DNA of 64,000 nt, taken from Sphingobacterium sp. UBA5670 (GTDB taxonomy: Bacteria > Bacteroidota > Bacteroidia > Sphingobacteriales > Sphingobacteriaceae). Shown in pieces: positions 1-8,143 of this stretch. The position numbers were made by a program, and so were the translations under genes. Under the pieces are notes generated by a model. It saw only the letters and a program-made list of their open reading frames with translations, made no database searches and had not been told where the DNA came from. The stretch covers positions 1 to 64,000 of the forward strand of contig NZ_DIIM01000011.1 in the NCBI RefSeq assembly GCF_002420705.1, in the 5' to 3' direction. Every line of letters starts with the position of its first letter. Positions within the stretch are counted from its first letter, which is position 1.

Positions 1-576
1 TGAGCCCGGTCCATCGGCAGCCGTTCCGCAACCGTCGCTACCCTGCAACTGTCGCTGCCCCACAGTGGTATGGTGCATCACCAGTAGCCCTTAAACCAAA
101 TGCTCCCTTATTGATAGCCGCAAGCTGCAGGATGAATTCTGGATAATCGGATCGCGGCATGATCAGAACAGTTGAAAATGTTGCTGAACCTCCTTTACCT
201 CCGCTGATCCCTTAACACTATCTCGCCTGGACTAAACGTACCCCTGATATATGTATACTCGCAACCACTGCATGATTCGTGGATAAAGGTATGCCGCTTC
301 TATTTACCATCCTGAATATTGAATGCTATGGGGCGATTGCAAGAAGCCCCTATCCCTGTGTCTGCTGTCTATAACGAGTATCTGAATCAGGTTTGTGAAT
401 TTGCCTAATTAGAAGGCAATGGGCTATAAGTTATAAAACCAAAGTTACCCGGAGAAGGGAGTAGCCTATTTCAGAGAATGTTGATTGCACCAGTCGGTTT
501 TTTACTAAGATATTCTGGAGTATTATGCTTACTTGAGTACCACGAGCAGACATGATGAAGAGTAACCCTGCTTAGC
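1..576. other. Gene-poor left edge with short coding-like fragments
   Basis: No long open frame is present, but three short stretches read like protein. On the minus strand 38-211 is open for 57 codons, includes an ATG at 160, and ends at a stop at 38-40. Just upstream, a second minus-strand frame shifted by one base runs through roughly 210-290 with a coding-like composition. On the plus strand 328-408 encodes a 26-residue tail (MGRLQEAPIPVSAVYNEYL...) before a TAA. The base composition is visibly more GC-rich at 1-160 than in the neighbouring genes. These could be remnants of decayed genes, or chance. I do not recognise a family. Nothing else is visible up to the histidine kinase stop. Confidence 0.35.
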
Positions 577-2703
577 TTACGAAATTCTTGCGATAAGCTG
601 AGCAAGGATAGCTTTGTCCAGAGGTTTGGTCAATACTCCATCGAATTGATGTAACTGTCCTTCCGGAGCTTGCATTGCGACTTGGGATTCATCTGATGTC
701 AAAGCAATTACTTTGCTATCCCACCCGTGTGCAATATTGCTGTCTTTGACGGTATTTAAAATGTCCCAGCCAGTAGGTCCATACATTTTGAGATCGGTGA
801 TAATAATATCCGTTCTATTTCCTTTTAGATAGGCAATTGCCGCTGATGAATCCTGATAGATTCTTACATCCTCGAAGTGCTGCAATGCTTGCTTAACGAA
901 TAGATTATTGATTGGATTATCATCAATAACCACAAAGCGAAGCCCCTTTGAAAGTTGGTCCAAACTTGTGATTTGTTTTCTGTTTTTCTTTTCTTCTGTG
1001 AATGGAACGACTAATGTAAAGGTTGATCCTTTGCCTTGTTGACTGCTTACACTTAACGTTCCGTTGAGTTGTTCGGCCATGAGCTTGGAAATATGTAATC
1101 CCAATCCGAAACTATTCCTGGATTTCTGATCGGTCATATAATATTGTTCGAAAATATGCTCTTGATCTTTTGCCGAAATACCTTTTCCTGTATCGTTAAC
1201 CAGTACATGTAATTTAGGACCGTGATCTCTGCTGATAAAGGCTCTTACCTCTATCTGTCCTTTATCGGTATATTTAATCGCATTGCTCAGCAGATTGGAA
1301 ACAATCTGACGTACACGATATGTTCCGCTTTTGATGAGGATGTCTGTATCGATAGCAAGAGAACTGATGAGTTTTAACCCTTTTTTGTCTGCCTGAGCCT
1401 GTTGCATTTTAATGAGATTCACGAGCAATTGGGTTGGCGAAAAATATTCAGCCTTAATTTCTAGTGTACCGGATTCTAGTTTACCGAGATTCAGAATATC
1501 TTCAACGGTTTCATTGATCACATGGATATCTTGTGTTATAGCGTCTAATAGAGCGGGATTGACGCTATTATTTGCTGTATTGCTCTTCAGCAAGTCGATA
1601 ACACTGACCAAAGAATTGACCGGTGTGCGTACGTCATGACTCACATTGGCTAATACACTGGCCTTCTCCTTCGCTGTTTGCAATGCATAATCTCTGACAG
1701 CCGTAAGTTTGCGCTCATAAACGAGCGTATTGTAATGATAGGACAACAGGAGGGTTACCATAATAATCATGAGGATAATGGAAGCGATGACCTGTTTTCC
1801 AAATATGGAAGAGTTTTCCCTATAGAGTTTAAAGTCTTGTATTTCAGCTGACCGCAGTGTCTCATCTTCATGGCTCTTAATACGAAGCAAGGCTGTACTG
1901 ATTGTACTGAATAGAGCGTAGTTAGATTGTAGAAGCTGTCTTTCCTTTTGTTGGAGCTCAGCAAATGAACGACGAATTTTACTAAAATCTTGTCGGTGAA
2001 ATACTTCGTTCTGTTCGATCAAACTTTCGATCTGACTATGTATCGCCTTAATTTGATTGACGTTGAAATTCTGTTCAAGCCTATCTGCGACCAAGGTATC
2101 GTTCTTGGCCTTGAAAATACGCGTGAAGAGTTTTTCTTTTTTTCGTATAATGGTATCCTTCTTACTTACATTAAGTGCCGTATCACGTAATATTTTATTG
2201 ACAACAGAATCTGCCAATATCCGATTATTGCCTGGGCGGATGCTTCTATTCGTTTTGGTTAAGAGTGACAGCGAGTCTTTGGCTAGAAAAATCATGTTGT
2301 CAACAGATTGTTTAATGTGGGCAAACTCCTCTGAAAGGGAGATATTTTGTTCTAAGGAAGTATTCGTCGAGAATGTAAGTCCTTTTTTGGAAGATAACGT
2401 GGATAATGAGTCAATATAAAACCGTAGGGTATCTAAACTATTGCTATAATTTTTTAGATTTTCTGCACTGAAGTCAACTGTATAGGATCGGAAAGCATTT
2501 CCCGCCGAATTGTAGGACGAGAAGAGTTCATAAAAAAGATCAGTCAGTTGGTTCTTAGAACTGTAAGCTTTATTTAAACGAGCTTCGGTCTTTTGGTATT
2601 CAATATATTGATAGGTAAATATCGAACCGATATAAACCAAAGAAAGAATCAGGAAGGCAATTAAAATTGTCCTGATAATAAATAGTTTTCTACTGTTTTT
2701 CAC
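577..2703 (-). CDS. Hybrid sensor histidine kinase with C-terminal receiver domain
   Basis: A 708-residue inner-membrane sensor kinase that would autophosphorylate and pass phosphate to its own receiver. A membrane segment lies at about residues 8-31, followed by a long, mostly helical sensor region, then a second membrane segment at about 305-324. The HisKA H-box NVSHDVRTP carries the phospho-accepting His356. The ATPase domain shows an N-box (SNLLSNAIKY), DTGKGIS and GLGLHISK. The receiver (about 590-705) has the acidic pair in VIDDNP, the phospho-acceptor Asp637 in TDLKM and the conserved Lys in LTKPLD. There is no DNA-binding domain, so this is not a one-protein hybrid two-component system; a separate phosphotransfer or output protein must exist elsewhere. 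The start codon is GTG at 2703, chosen because the first membrane helix follows directly. The signal sensed is unknown. Confidence 0.93.
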   Translation of the reverse strand: MKNSRKLFIIRTILIAFLILSLVYIGSIFTYQYIEYQKTEARLNKAYSSKNQLTDLFYELFSSYNSAGNAFRSYTVDFSAENLKNYSNSLDTLRFYIDSLSTLSSKKGLTFSTNTSLEQNISLSEEFAHIKQSVDNMIFLAKDSLSLLTKTNRSIRPGNNRILADSVVNKILRDTALNVSKKDTIIRKKEKLFTRIFKAKNDTLVADRLEQNFNVNQIKAIHSQIESLIEQNEVFHRQDFSKIRRSFAELQQKERQLLQSNYALFSTISTALLRIKSHEDETLRSAEIQDFKLYRENSSIFGKQVIASIILMIIMVTLLLSYHYNTLVYERKLTAVRDYALQTAKEKASVLANVSHDVRTPVNSLVSVIDLLKSNTANNSVNPALLDAITQDIHVINETVEDILNLGKLESGTLEIKAEYFSPTQLLVNLIKMQQAQADKKGLKLISSLAIDTDILIKSGTYRVRQIVSNLLSNAIKYTDKGQIEVRAFISRDHGPKLHVLVNDTGKGISAKDQEHIFEQYYMTDQKSRNSFGLGLHISKLMAEQLNGTLSVSSQQGKGSTFTLVVPFTEEKKNRKQITSLDQLSKGLRFVVIDDNPINNLFVKQALQHFEDVRIYQDSSAAIAYLKGNRTDIIITDLKMYGPTGWDILNTVKDSNIAHGWDSKVIALTSDESQVAMQAPEGQLHQFDGVLTKPLDKAILAQLIARIS

Positions 2704-2952
2704 GATATTCTTCTTTCACCCCAATAAGTTAACTATAGCCAATTTATTTTGTCTGGAAATCAAATTTAAGACTAAAAAATGATATCCGCTTGGTTGCCAT
2801 GTAGACAAGGAGCTACTTTTTGAAAATCTTACACAATCGTTTGATTGAAAGTTGATGCCGTAAGAACCTGTTTTATTTTTTATTTTGCACAGATAAACCT
2901 TTAAATGGTCTTTTTGAGTTTCATTTATTTAGAAATAAAAACTTAAATTTTA

Positions 2953-4962
2953 ATGAAAAAAATCTTTTTTTCGGCTGCTTTGTCTCTTCTCTTTGTACGG
3001 GGGCTACAGGCACAGGCTGGCATTGATATTATCCCGAAACCTCAGGAAGTTAGTTTGGGAACGGGTCAGTTTCAATTAAATGAACAAACGACATTAAGCT
3101 TTAAAAATTGCGATCTGAAAGATGTCTCTTTGTTTGTAGAGCAACTGAGAAAGGTAACTCATTATCCCCTGACAGTAAAGAAGCAGGCTAACAATAGTAT
3201 TGAATTTAGATTGGACGCTAAGCTTGCTATCCCAAATGATGAAGGCTATCAGCTTGAAATTTCAAATAGAGGAGTGGTCATGACAGCGAAAACTCCACAA
3301 GGTCTTTTCAATGCGGCGCAGTCACTACGACAACTTTTGCCGACAGCTTTTGAGGCTAGTAACCCAACTAAAGAAATGACCTGGAATATTCCAGCGGTAA
3401 AAATCAGAGATTACCCCCGCTACCATTGGCGCGGTTATATGAAAGATGTAAGCCGGACATTCTTTGATGTCAATACGGTAAAAAAGTATTTGGATGTGAT
3501 GGCTTTATACAAAATGAATACGTTCCATTGGCATTTGACGGATGACCAGGGCTGGCGTATCGAGATAAAGAAATATCCAAAGTTGACAATGGAAAATGCG
3601 ACGGTTTTTCACCGGACAGAAAAGCAGCCTGCAGAACGCAGTGGATTTTATACACAGGAGCAAATCAAGGAGGTTGTTCAGTATGCGCGAGAACGTAATA
3701 TTACCATCGTACCAGAGATCGATGTTCCGGGACACTCTTGGCCGACCATATTGGCCTATCCTGAACTTGGCGTCAACAAAAATTCATATCCTAATCATAT
3801 TTTCCCTTTTGTGTCATCCTGGGGCTATTGGGGGAATCAATTTACGCCCAATACATTGGACCCAACAAAAGAGTTTACGTATGAATTCTTAGATAATGTC
3901 TTTTCCGAGATTGCCAGTCTCTTCCCGGGTAGTTATATCCATTTTGGCGGGGACGAGGTTCGGCATGATCTATGGGAAAAAGAGGCCCATGTGCAAGATT
4001 TTATGAAGCAGCAGCATATCAAGGATGTCAAAGCGCTGCAGAGTTATTTTGTAAAGCGTGTTTCCGCGATCATTGTTCAGAAAGGTAAGAAGCCGATAGG
4101 ATGGAACGATATCTTAGCAGATGCTGAAAATTTACCAAAAAGTACGGCGATTATGAGTTGGCTTGGCGAGGAAGCGATCAAAGAGGCAACTAAAGATGGG
4201 TTTAAAGCGGTGGCCACCCCTGCCTCTCATCTCTATTTTGATATTACGCAGGCGGATCGTAACGATGGGACAATGACTGACTTGGCCTATCCTCAAATAA
4301 ATTCTTTGAAAAGAGTGTATGAATTTGACCCTTCTGCGGGGCTTAGTCCGGCCGAGGATCAGCTTGTACTCGGTGTTCAGGGAAATATGTGGACCGCCTT
4401 GGCGCAGGATATTAAAGACCTAAACGTGCAGAATTTCCCAAGATTACTTGCTGTAGCTGAAATTGGATGGTCATCTAAATCAACGAAGGATTATACAGAA
4501 TTCAGTCAACGATTGGATGCGAATCTTCCAAGATTGGATTCTATGCGTATCGATTATTATCGTCCTGGCGGATATATTTCGGGATCATGGGGACCTCATG
4601 ATATCAAGGAAGAATATGGCTTTCTGAATTTTGATGTGACGAAGAAAATTTACGATAATGGAAGAGCACAGGCTGGATTCTTTTTTGTCGAAGGCAAGAA
4701 TTTCCTGGAGATTGATGCTGTTGCGTTACTGCAGGATGGACATGTGATTGCTGAGGATGGGCACCATGCACTAGCGGATAAATTTAGGGGCACCAATAAG
4801 ATTAAACCTTTTTATTATAATTTTACCGTAACAGATTATAATCCGATATCGAAATACGAAATCAAAGCCCGGGTCAGAGGGGCTGGCGGCGTGGATTCAA
4901 AAGGGAACTTTACCTTTAATCTGTCGCCTGTTAAACCATTTGATAAGATCGAAATGGAATAA
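2953..4962 (+). CDS. Secreted GH20 beta-N-acetylhexosaminidase
   Basis: Exo-acting beta-hexosaminidase that removes terminal GlcNAc or GalNAc from glycan ends by substrate-assisted catalysis. Signal peptide at residues 1-21 ending LQAQA. The GH20 N-terminal alpha/beta domain spans about 24-150 (IIPKPQEV at its start). The catalytic barrel spans about 155-520 and contains FHWHLTDDQGWR and the diagnostic HFGGDE with the catalytic pair Asp334-Glu335. A C-terminal beta-rich segment (about 545-669) makes it longer than the second GH20 in the window. The ATG at 2953 places the signal peptide at the N-terminus. It is a single-gene unit: the histidine kinase diverges from it and a strong hairpin terminator follows. 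Family membership is certain; the GlcNAc/GalNAc preference is not readable from sequence. Confidence 0.95.
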   Translation: MKKIFFSAALSLLFVRGLQAQAGIDIIPKPQEVSLGTGQFQLNEQTTLSFKNCDLKDVSLFVEQLRKVTHYPLTVKKQANNSIEFRLDAKLAIPNDEGYQLEISNRGVVMTAKTPQGLFNAAQSLRQLLPTAFEASNPTKEMTWNIPAVKIRDYPRYHWRGYMKDVSRTFFDVNTVKKYLDVMALYKMNTFHWHLTDDQGWRIEIKKYPKLTMENATVFHRTEKQPAERSGFYTQEQIKEVVQYARERNITIVPEIDVPGHSWPTILAYPELGVNKNSYPNHIFPFVSSWGYWGNQFTPNTLDPTKEFTYEFLDNVFSEIASLFPGSYIHFGGDEVRHDLWEKEAHVQDFMKQQHIKDVKALQSYFVKRVSAIIVQKGKKPIGWNDILADAENLPKSTAIMSWLGEEAIKEATKDGFKAVATPASHLYFDITQADRNDGTMTDLAYPQINSLKRVYEFDPSAGLSPAEDQLVLGVQGNMWTALAQDIKDLNVQNFPRLLAVAEIGWSSKSTKDYTEFSQRLDANLPRLDSMRIDYYRPGGYISGSWGPHDIKEEYGFLNFDVTKKIYDNGRAQAGFFFVEGKNFLEIDAVALLQDGHVIAEDGHHALADKFRGTNKIKPFYYNFTVTDYNPISKYEIKARVRGAGGVDSKGNFTFNLSPVKPFDKIEME

Positions 4963-4986
4963 GGTATTTCGTTCGGCCGATACATA

Positions 4987-5023
4987 AAAGGGGGATAGTC
5001 CAGATGGACCATCCCCCTTTTTT
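4987..5023 (+). terminator. Rho-independent terminator after the first GH20 gene
   Basis: The stem pairs AAAGGGGGAT with ATCCCCCTTT. An inner GTCC/GGAC stem closes the AGAT loop, and a T-run follows on the plus strand. The T/A symmetry would also let it act on the minus-strand gene ending at 5045, so it may be bidirectional. Confidence 0.85.
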
Positions 5024-5044
5024 ATAAGTGTATTTTATTTTTCC

Positions 5045-5323
5045 TTATTTGAGCTCAATCATCTTTGGATTTGTCTCCTCTTCTTTCACTTCTTGAAGGA
5101 TTGCAATTTCAATAGGTGCAACCAGACTTAGTATAATCAATGCAATGAAAGCGACCGGAAAAATAATTCCGATGATTACAGCTAATAACAGGGAGATATT
5201 TAAGTATTCTTGTCCATTCTTGGATGAAACTTTTAAACGGGAGCTTTTGAACGAATCGAAAAGATCCTGAAAAACTTTAGTAATTGTTTTACTGTTGATG
5301 CTGAATGTTGTTTTAGTTGCCAT
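5045..5323 (-). CDS. Small membrane protein resembling DUF4342
   Basis: A 92-residue protein. A polar N-terminal half (about 1-45, including SKNGQEYLNISL) is followed by one or two hydrophobic stretches at about 46-75, then an acidic tail (QEVKEEETNPK). The pattern, a short basic region followed by 'G-x-x-ylnI-L' and a hydrophobic hairpin, resembles my recollection of DUF4342 domains; no function is established for these. It stands alone, transcribed away from the GH2 gene's promoter side, with a TAnnTTTG element 44-51 bp upstream. The ATG at 5323 is the only good start. It is real on the strength of hydrophobic pattern and promoter; the family name is tentative. Confidence 0.7.
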   Translation of the reverse strand: MATKTTFSINSKTITKVFQDLFDSFKSSRLKVSSKNGQEYLNISLLLAVIIGIIFPVAFIALIILSLVAPIEIAILQEVKEEETNPKMIELK

Positions 5324-5366
5324 GATGTTTATTTTTTAATTTTTTTTTATTTCTTATTTGATGACT

Positions 5367-5374
5367 CAAAGATA
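5367..5374 (-). promoter_or_regulatory. Bacteroidota-type -7 element for the small membrane protein gene
   Basis: On the minus strand this reads TATCTTTG, matching the TAnnTTTG -7 consensus of Bacteroidota primary sigma promoters. It would give a leader of roughly 35-40 bases. I see no clear TTTG -33 element at the expected spacing. Confidence 0.4.
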
Positions 5375-5454
5375 GGGCGGAAATAGCGCACTGACCACGC
5401 TCATTAGGCCAATCTCGAAACAATCTCGGTAAACACCTGGCTTTTGTCGGTCAA

Positions 5455-7689
5455 CTACAGACCGACGTGTTCTGTTTTTGATTTTGTTGGTCCTGATGGT
5501 CCCTGTTTATATGCCGGGTCATAGTTCCATTCAATATTGTCGGTTAATGCCTTGCCATCTTTCGGACTTATTTTCGCTTCCACTGTATTTTTACCCAATT
5601 TTAGCTTCACATTTTCGAAGATGTAATGTACATTGGTCTGGCCAATTTTTGCGCCTTTGATAAGCTGTCCATTAACTGTCAATGTAGGCTCTCCTCTGTT
5701 GGAATAAACTGTAACAGCCGTGATTTCATTTCCTCTATTGACCATACGGCGTTGTGTAATATACAATACAGGTTCTTTGCTCCAGTTAGCTTTGTACCAA
5801 TAAAAACCATCCTTCTTCAGTTTACGGTCAAAAGACACCAATCCTTTATAATTTCGGGGATTGACATTAAGTGCAGTGATTGGCGTGGCAAAATCAAAGG
5901 TATTCCAAACATAAGAGCCCAAGAAAATCGGACTTTTAGCGATTACTCCCCAATGGACCTCATGAAATTTGGTTGCATATTCTTCGGGGAAAAATGCTGG
6001 GTTGCTCCATTGATTGCCAAAATTACCAACTTCTTCTGCTTGGTCTTCGGGAATCGCCTCGGCACCATATTCCGAAAATATAATTCGGTAATCTTTAAAT
6101 TCTTCACTAATACGTTTTGCCCAGGAGGAGACATCGTCCTCTTTGGCTGATTTATCTTCCAGTTCGCCATTGTACCATCCAAAATAATGGTTGATGCCCT
6201 GTACGTCTGCATTGTTGTTGACTGGGTGGTCGATGACATTATAACCGCTGACGGAAACGGTATATCGATCCGGGTCTTCGGACTTGGCGAGATCATTTAA
6301 TTTTGTGGTGAGATCAACGGTGTAGACTGTAGGTGTATACACTTCGTTGTGCATTCCCCAGATATAAATCGAAGGGTGATTGAAGTTTTGCCGAATCAAT
6401 TCTTTCAGTTGCTGCTGCGCATTATTCTCTTCAAATGTTGTTACGCGGTTAACAAATGGAATTTCAGCCCAGATCACTAATCCCATACTGTCGCATTTTG
6501 AATAGAAATATTCAGATTGCTGATAGTGTGCCAATCGGATCGATGTTGCCCCCATTTCTTTGATAATGGCAAGGTCCTCGTCGTGGTCTGCATTGCTCAG
6601 GGCGGATCCTTTTCCTAGGCGGTCCTGATGACGGCAGACACCATATAAGGGGTATTTAATGTCATTCAGAAAAAATCCTTCTCCTGTGCGTAGCTCAAAT
6701 TTGCGTAGGCCAAGCGGCGCTGTCACCTCATCAACAATCTGGCCGTCCTTTTTGATCTGTGTGACTACCTTATAGAGATATGGATCATCTAAACCTTGCC
6801 ATAAATGTGGGTTTTTGACCGGGATCTGTTGCGTAACCATCTGACGGCCCTGAGGCAGCAACGTGTACGGTGTGCTTTGCTTGGCTTTAATCGATCCGTC
6901 TTTTTCGAAAATCGTTGTCAATAATTCAATCGGTTGTTTCTTCCCGGACTTGTTGTCTATTTTTATTTTTACGGCGACGTCGGCTATTTTCCTAGATACA
7001 TTTTTTTGTGTGATAAAGATTCCTTTGGATGCAAAATCATTCACCGCAATATTGATATCATCTGTTACGATAAGCTCAACCGGTCTATAGATGCCACCAT
7101 ACATGGGAAAAAGGGTATGGTTAACAGGAATGACTTGCGGAGTGGCTTCATTGTTTACCTTGACTAAAATCTCATTTTCTTTTCCAAATTGGAGCATACT
7201 GGTCAGTTCAAAAACAAAGGCCGAATAACCCCCCTGGTGCCGGCCAACGAAATTGTAACTGCCGTTGCGCTGCGTGTTATCGTAGGTAAGGTCGTTTTTT
7301 CCTTCTTTGGCTGTTAAAGGTTGATTGTTTACGTAAACTTCTGTATTGGTATTGACGCCTTCAAATCGAATAAAAATACGCTTGCCTTTCCAGGCTGTTT
7401 CGGGCACAAATGATTTACGGTAATAAGCATCGCCGGTATAAAAACGCTCATTTTTTCCTAAACTACCGGACTTGATCTCTTTGGTCTGCATGTCGTTTGC
7501 ATTCCAGGTATGGGGTAAATTGACAAGCTGCCATTTCCCTTCAAACAGTTGGTTGTAATCTAATGACGATGTCGAAAAAGGCCCTTTTTTGAAAGTCCAG
7601 CTGGTGTTAAATGGAACTACGGTTCGCGCCTGTACGTTCAATAGTAGTATTCCAATCAAGATCAGGGGATAAAATATCTTTTTTATCAT
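5455..7689 (-). CDS. Secreted GH2-family beta-galactosidase-like glycoside hydrolase
   Basis: A 744-residue retaining exo-glycosidase, most likely releasing beta-linked galactose. A signal peptide ends near residue 21 (LNVQA). The sugar-binding jelly-roll domain (about 25-205) carries the typical NLPHTWNA. An immunoglobulin-like domain (about 210-330) precedes the TIM barrel (about 335-620), which shows the acid/base Glu449 in WGMHNE and the nucleophile Glu540 in FSEYGAE. A short C-terminal beta domain (about 640-735) completes it. It is much shorter than E. coli LacZ but normal for Bacteroidota GH2 enzymes. It is monocistronic and divergent from the GH20-GH29 pair. GH2 also includes beta-glucuronidases and beta-mannosidases, so galactose specificity is inferred. 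Confidence 0.92.
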   Translation of the reverse strand: MIKKIFYPLILIGILLLNVQARTVVPFNTSWTFKKGPFSTSSLDYNQLFEGKWQLVNLPHTWNANDMQTKEIKSGSLGKNERFYTGDAYYRKSFVPETAWKGKRIFIRFEGVNTNTEVYVNNQPLTAKEGKNDLTYDNTQRNGSYNFVGRHQGGYSAFVFELTSMLQFGKENEILVKVNNEATPQVIPVNHTLFPMYGGIYRPVELIVTDDINIAVNDFASKGIFITQKNVSRKIADVAVKIKIDNKSGKKQPIELLTTIFEKDGSIKAKQSTPYTLLPQGRQMVTQQIPVKNPHLWQGLDDPYLYKVVTQIKKDGQIVDEVTAPLGLRKFELRTGEGFFLNDIKYPLYGVCRHQDRLGKGSALSNADHDEDLAIIKEMGATSIRLAHYQQSEYFYSKCDSMGLVIWAEIPFVNRVTTFEENNAQQQLKELIRQNFNHPSIYIWGMHNEVYTPTVYTVDLTTKLNDLAKSEDPDRYTVSVSGYNVIDHPVNNNADVQGINHYFGWYNGELEDKSAKEDDVSSWAKRISEEFKDYRIIFSEYGAEAIPEDQAEEVGNFGNQWSNPAFFPEEYATKFHEVHWGVIAKSPIFLGSYVWNTFDFATPITALNVNPRNYKGLVSFDRKLKKDGFYWYKANWSKEPVLYITQRRMVNRGNEITAVTVYSNRGEPTLTVNGQLIKGAKIGQTNVHYIFENVKLKLGKNTVEAKISPKDGKALTDNIEWNYDPAYKQGPSGPTKSKTEHVGL

Positions 7690-8143
7690 ACGGTTTTAAC
7701 TTAGGATATTGTATTTATGTCTTCAAATATAGCTAACAAAACGACAATGGCTAATTGGACGCTTTTCGATAAAAGGAATACTATATCCTTTTTTTAATTA
7801 TAGGTGTTAAAAATATCATATTTAGGTGTTTTTGTTTCTTTATTGGATTTGTTGTGTACATGCACTACAACGTTTTCGAGATTTGCGCAAACGATTGACT
7901 ATACTTGGACTACGGTAATAAATAATAAATTCTTTACCATTGTATGGTAAGATAAATGCAGACAAAACGGATATAAATAGTTTATATCAAGGGTTTTTGT
8001 TCTCAATTGACAGCTTACACTTGCTATTGTAGACCAATTATAGCATAAACCGAAACTGAAAAATGTGCGATAGCACATATTCAGAAAAAGTACTTTATAA
8101 GAATAGAATTAATCTAATGCATAGAAAGACAACTATAGAACAG
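7690..8143. promoter_or_regulatory. Divergent intergenic region between the GH2 and GH20-GH29 units
   Basis: A 454-base non-coding, AT-rich stretch that must hold promoters for both directions. Besides the GH2 -7 element it contains two palindromes: TTTGCGCAAA at 7882-7891 (CG-centred, as in many LacI-family operators) and a 17-base inverted repeat, TTACCAT-TGT-ATGGTAA, at 7934-7950. Either could be a regulator site serving the glycosidase genes. No small gene is evident here. An upstream in-frame ATG at 8063 lacks a following signal peptide and is rejected as the GH20 start. Confidence 0.45.
7724..7731 (-). promoter_or_regulatory. Promoter -7 element of the GH2 gene
   Basis: On the minus strand this reads TATATTTG, a perfect TAnnTTTG match. 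A TTAG sequence lies about 19 bases further upstream as a candidate -33 (consensus TTTG). The predicted leader is about 30 bases before the ATG at 7689. Confidence 0.5.

Noticed and set aside
2057..2419. Plus-strand 120-residue frame within the histidine kinase
   Set aside because: It is antisense to the sensor region of a well-supported kinase and has no domain of its own.
577..2703. Hybrid two-component system (HTCS) controlling the glycosidase genes
   Set aside because: The protein lacks an AraC-type DNA-binding domain, and its sensor region does not look like the beta-propeller domains of HTCS proteins.
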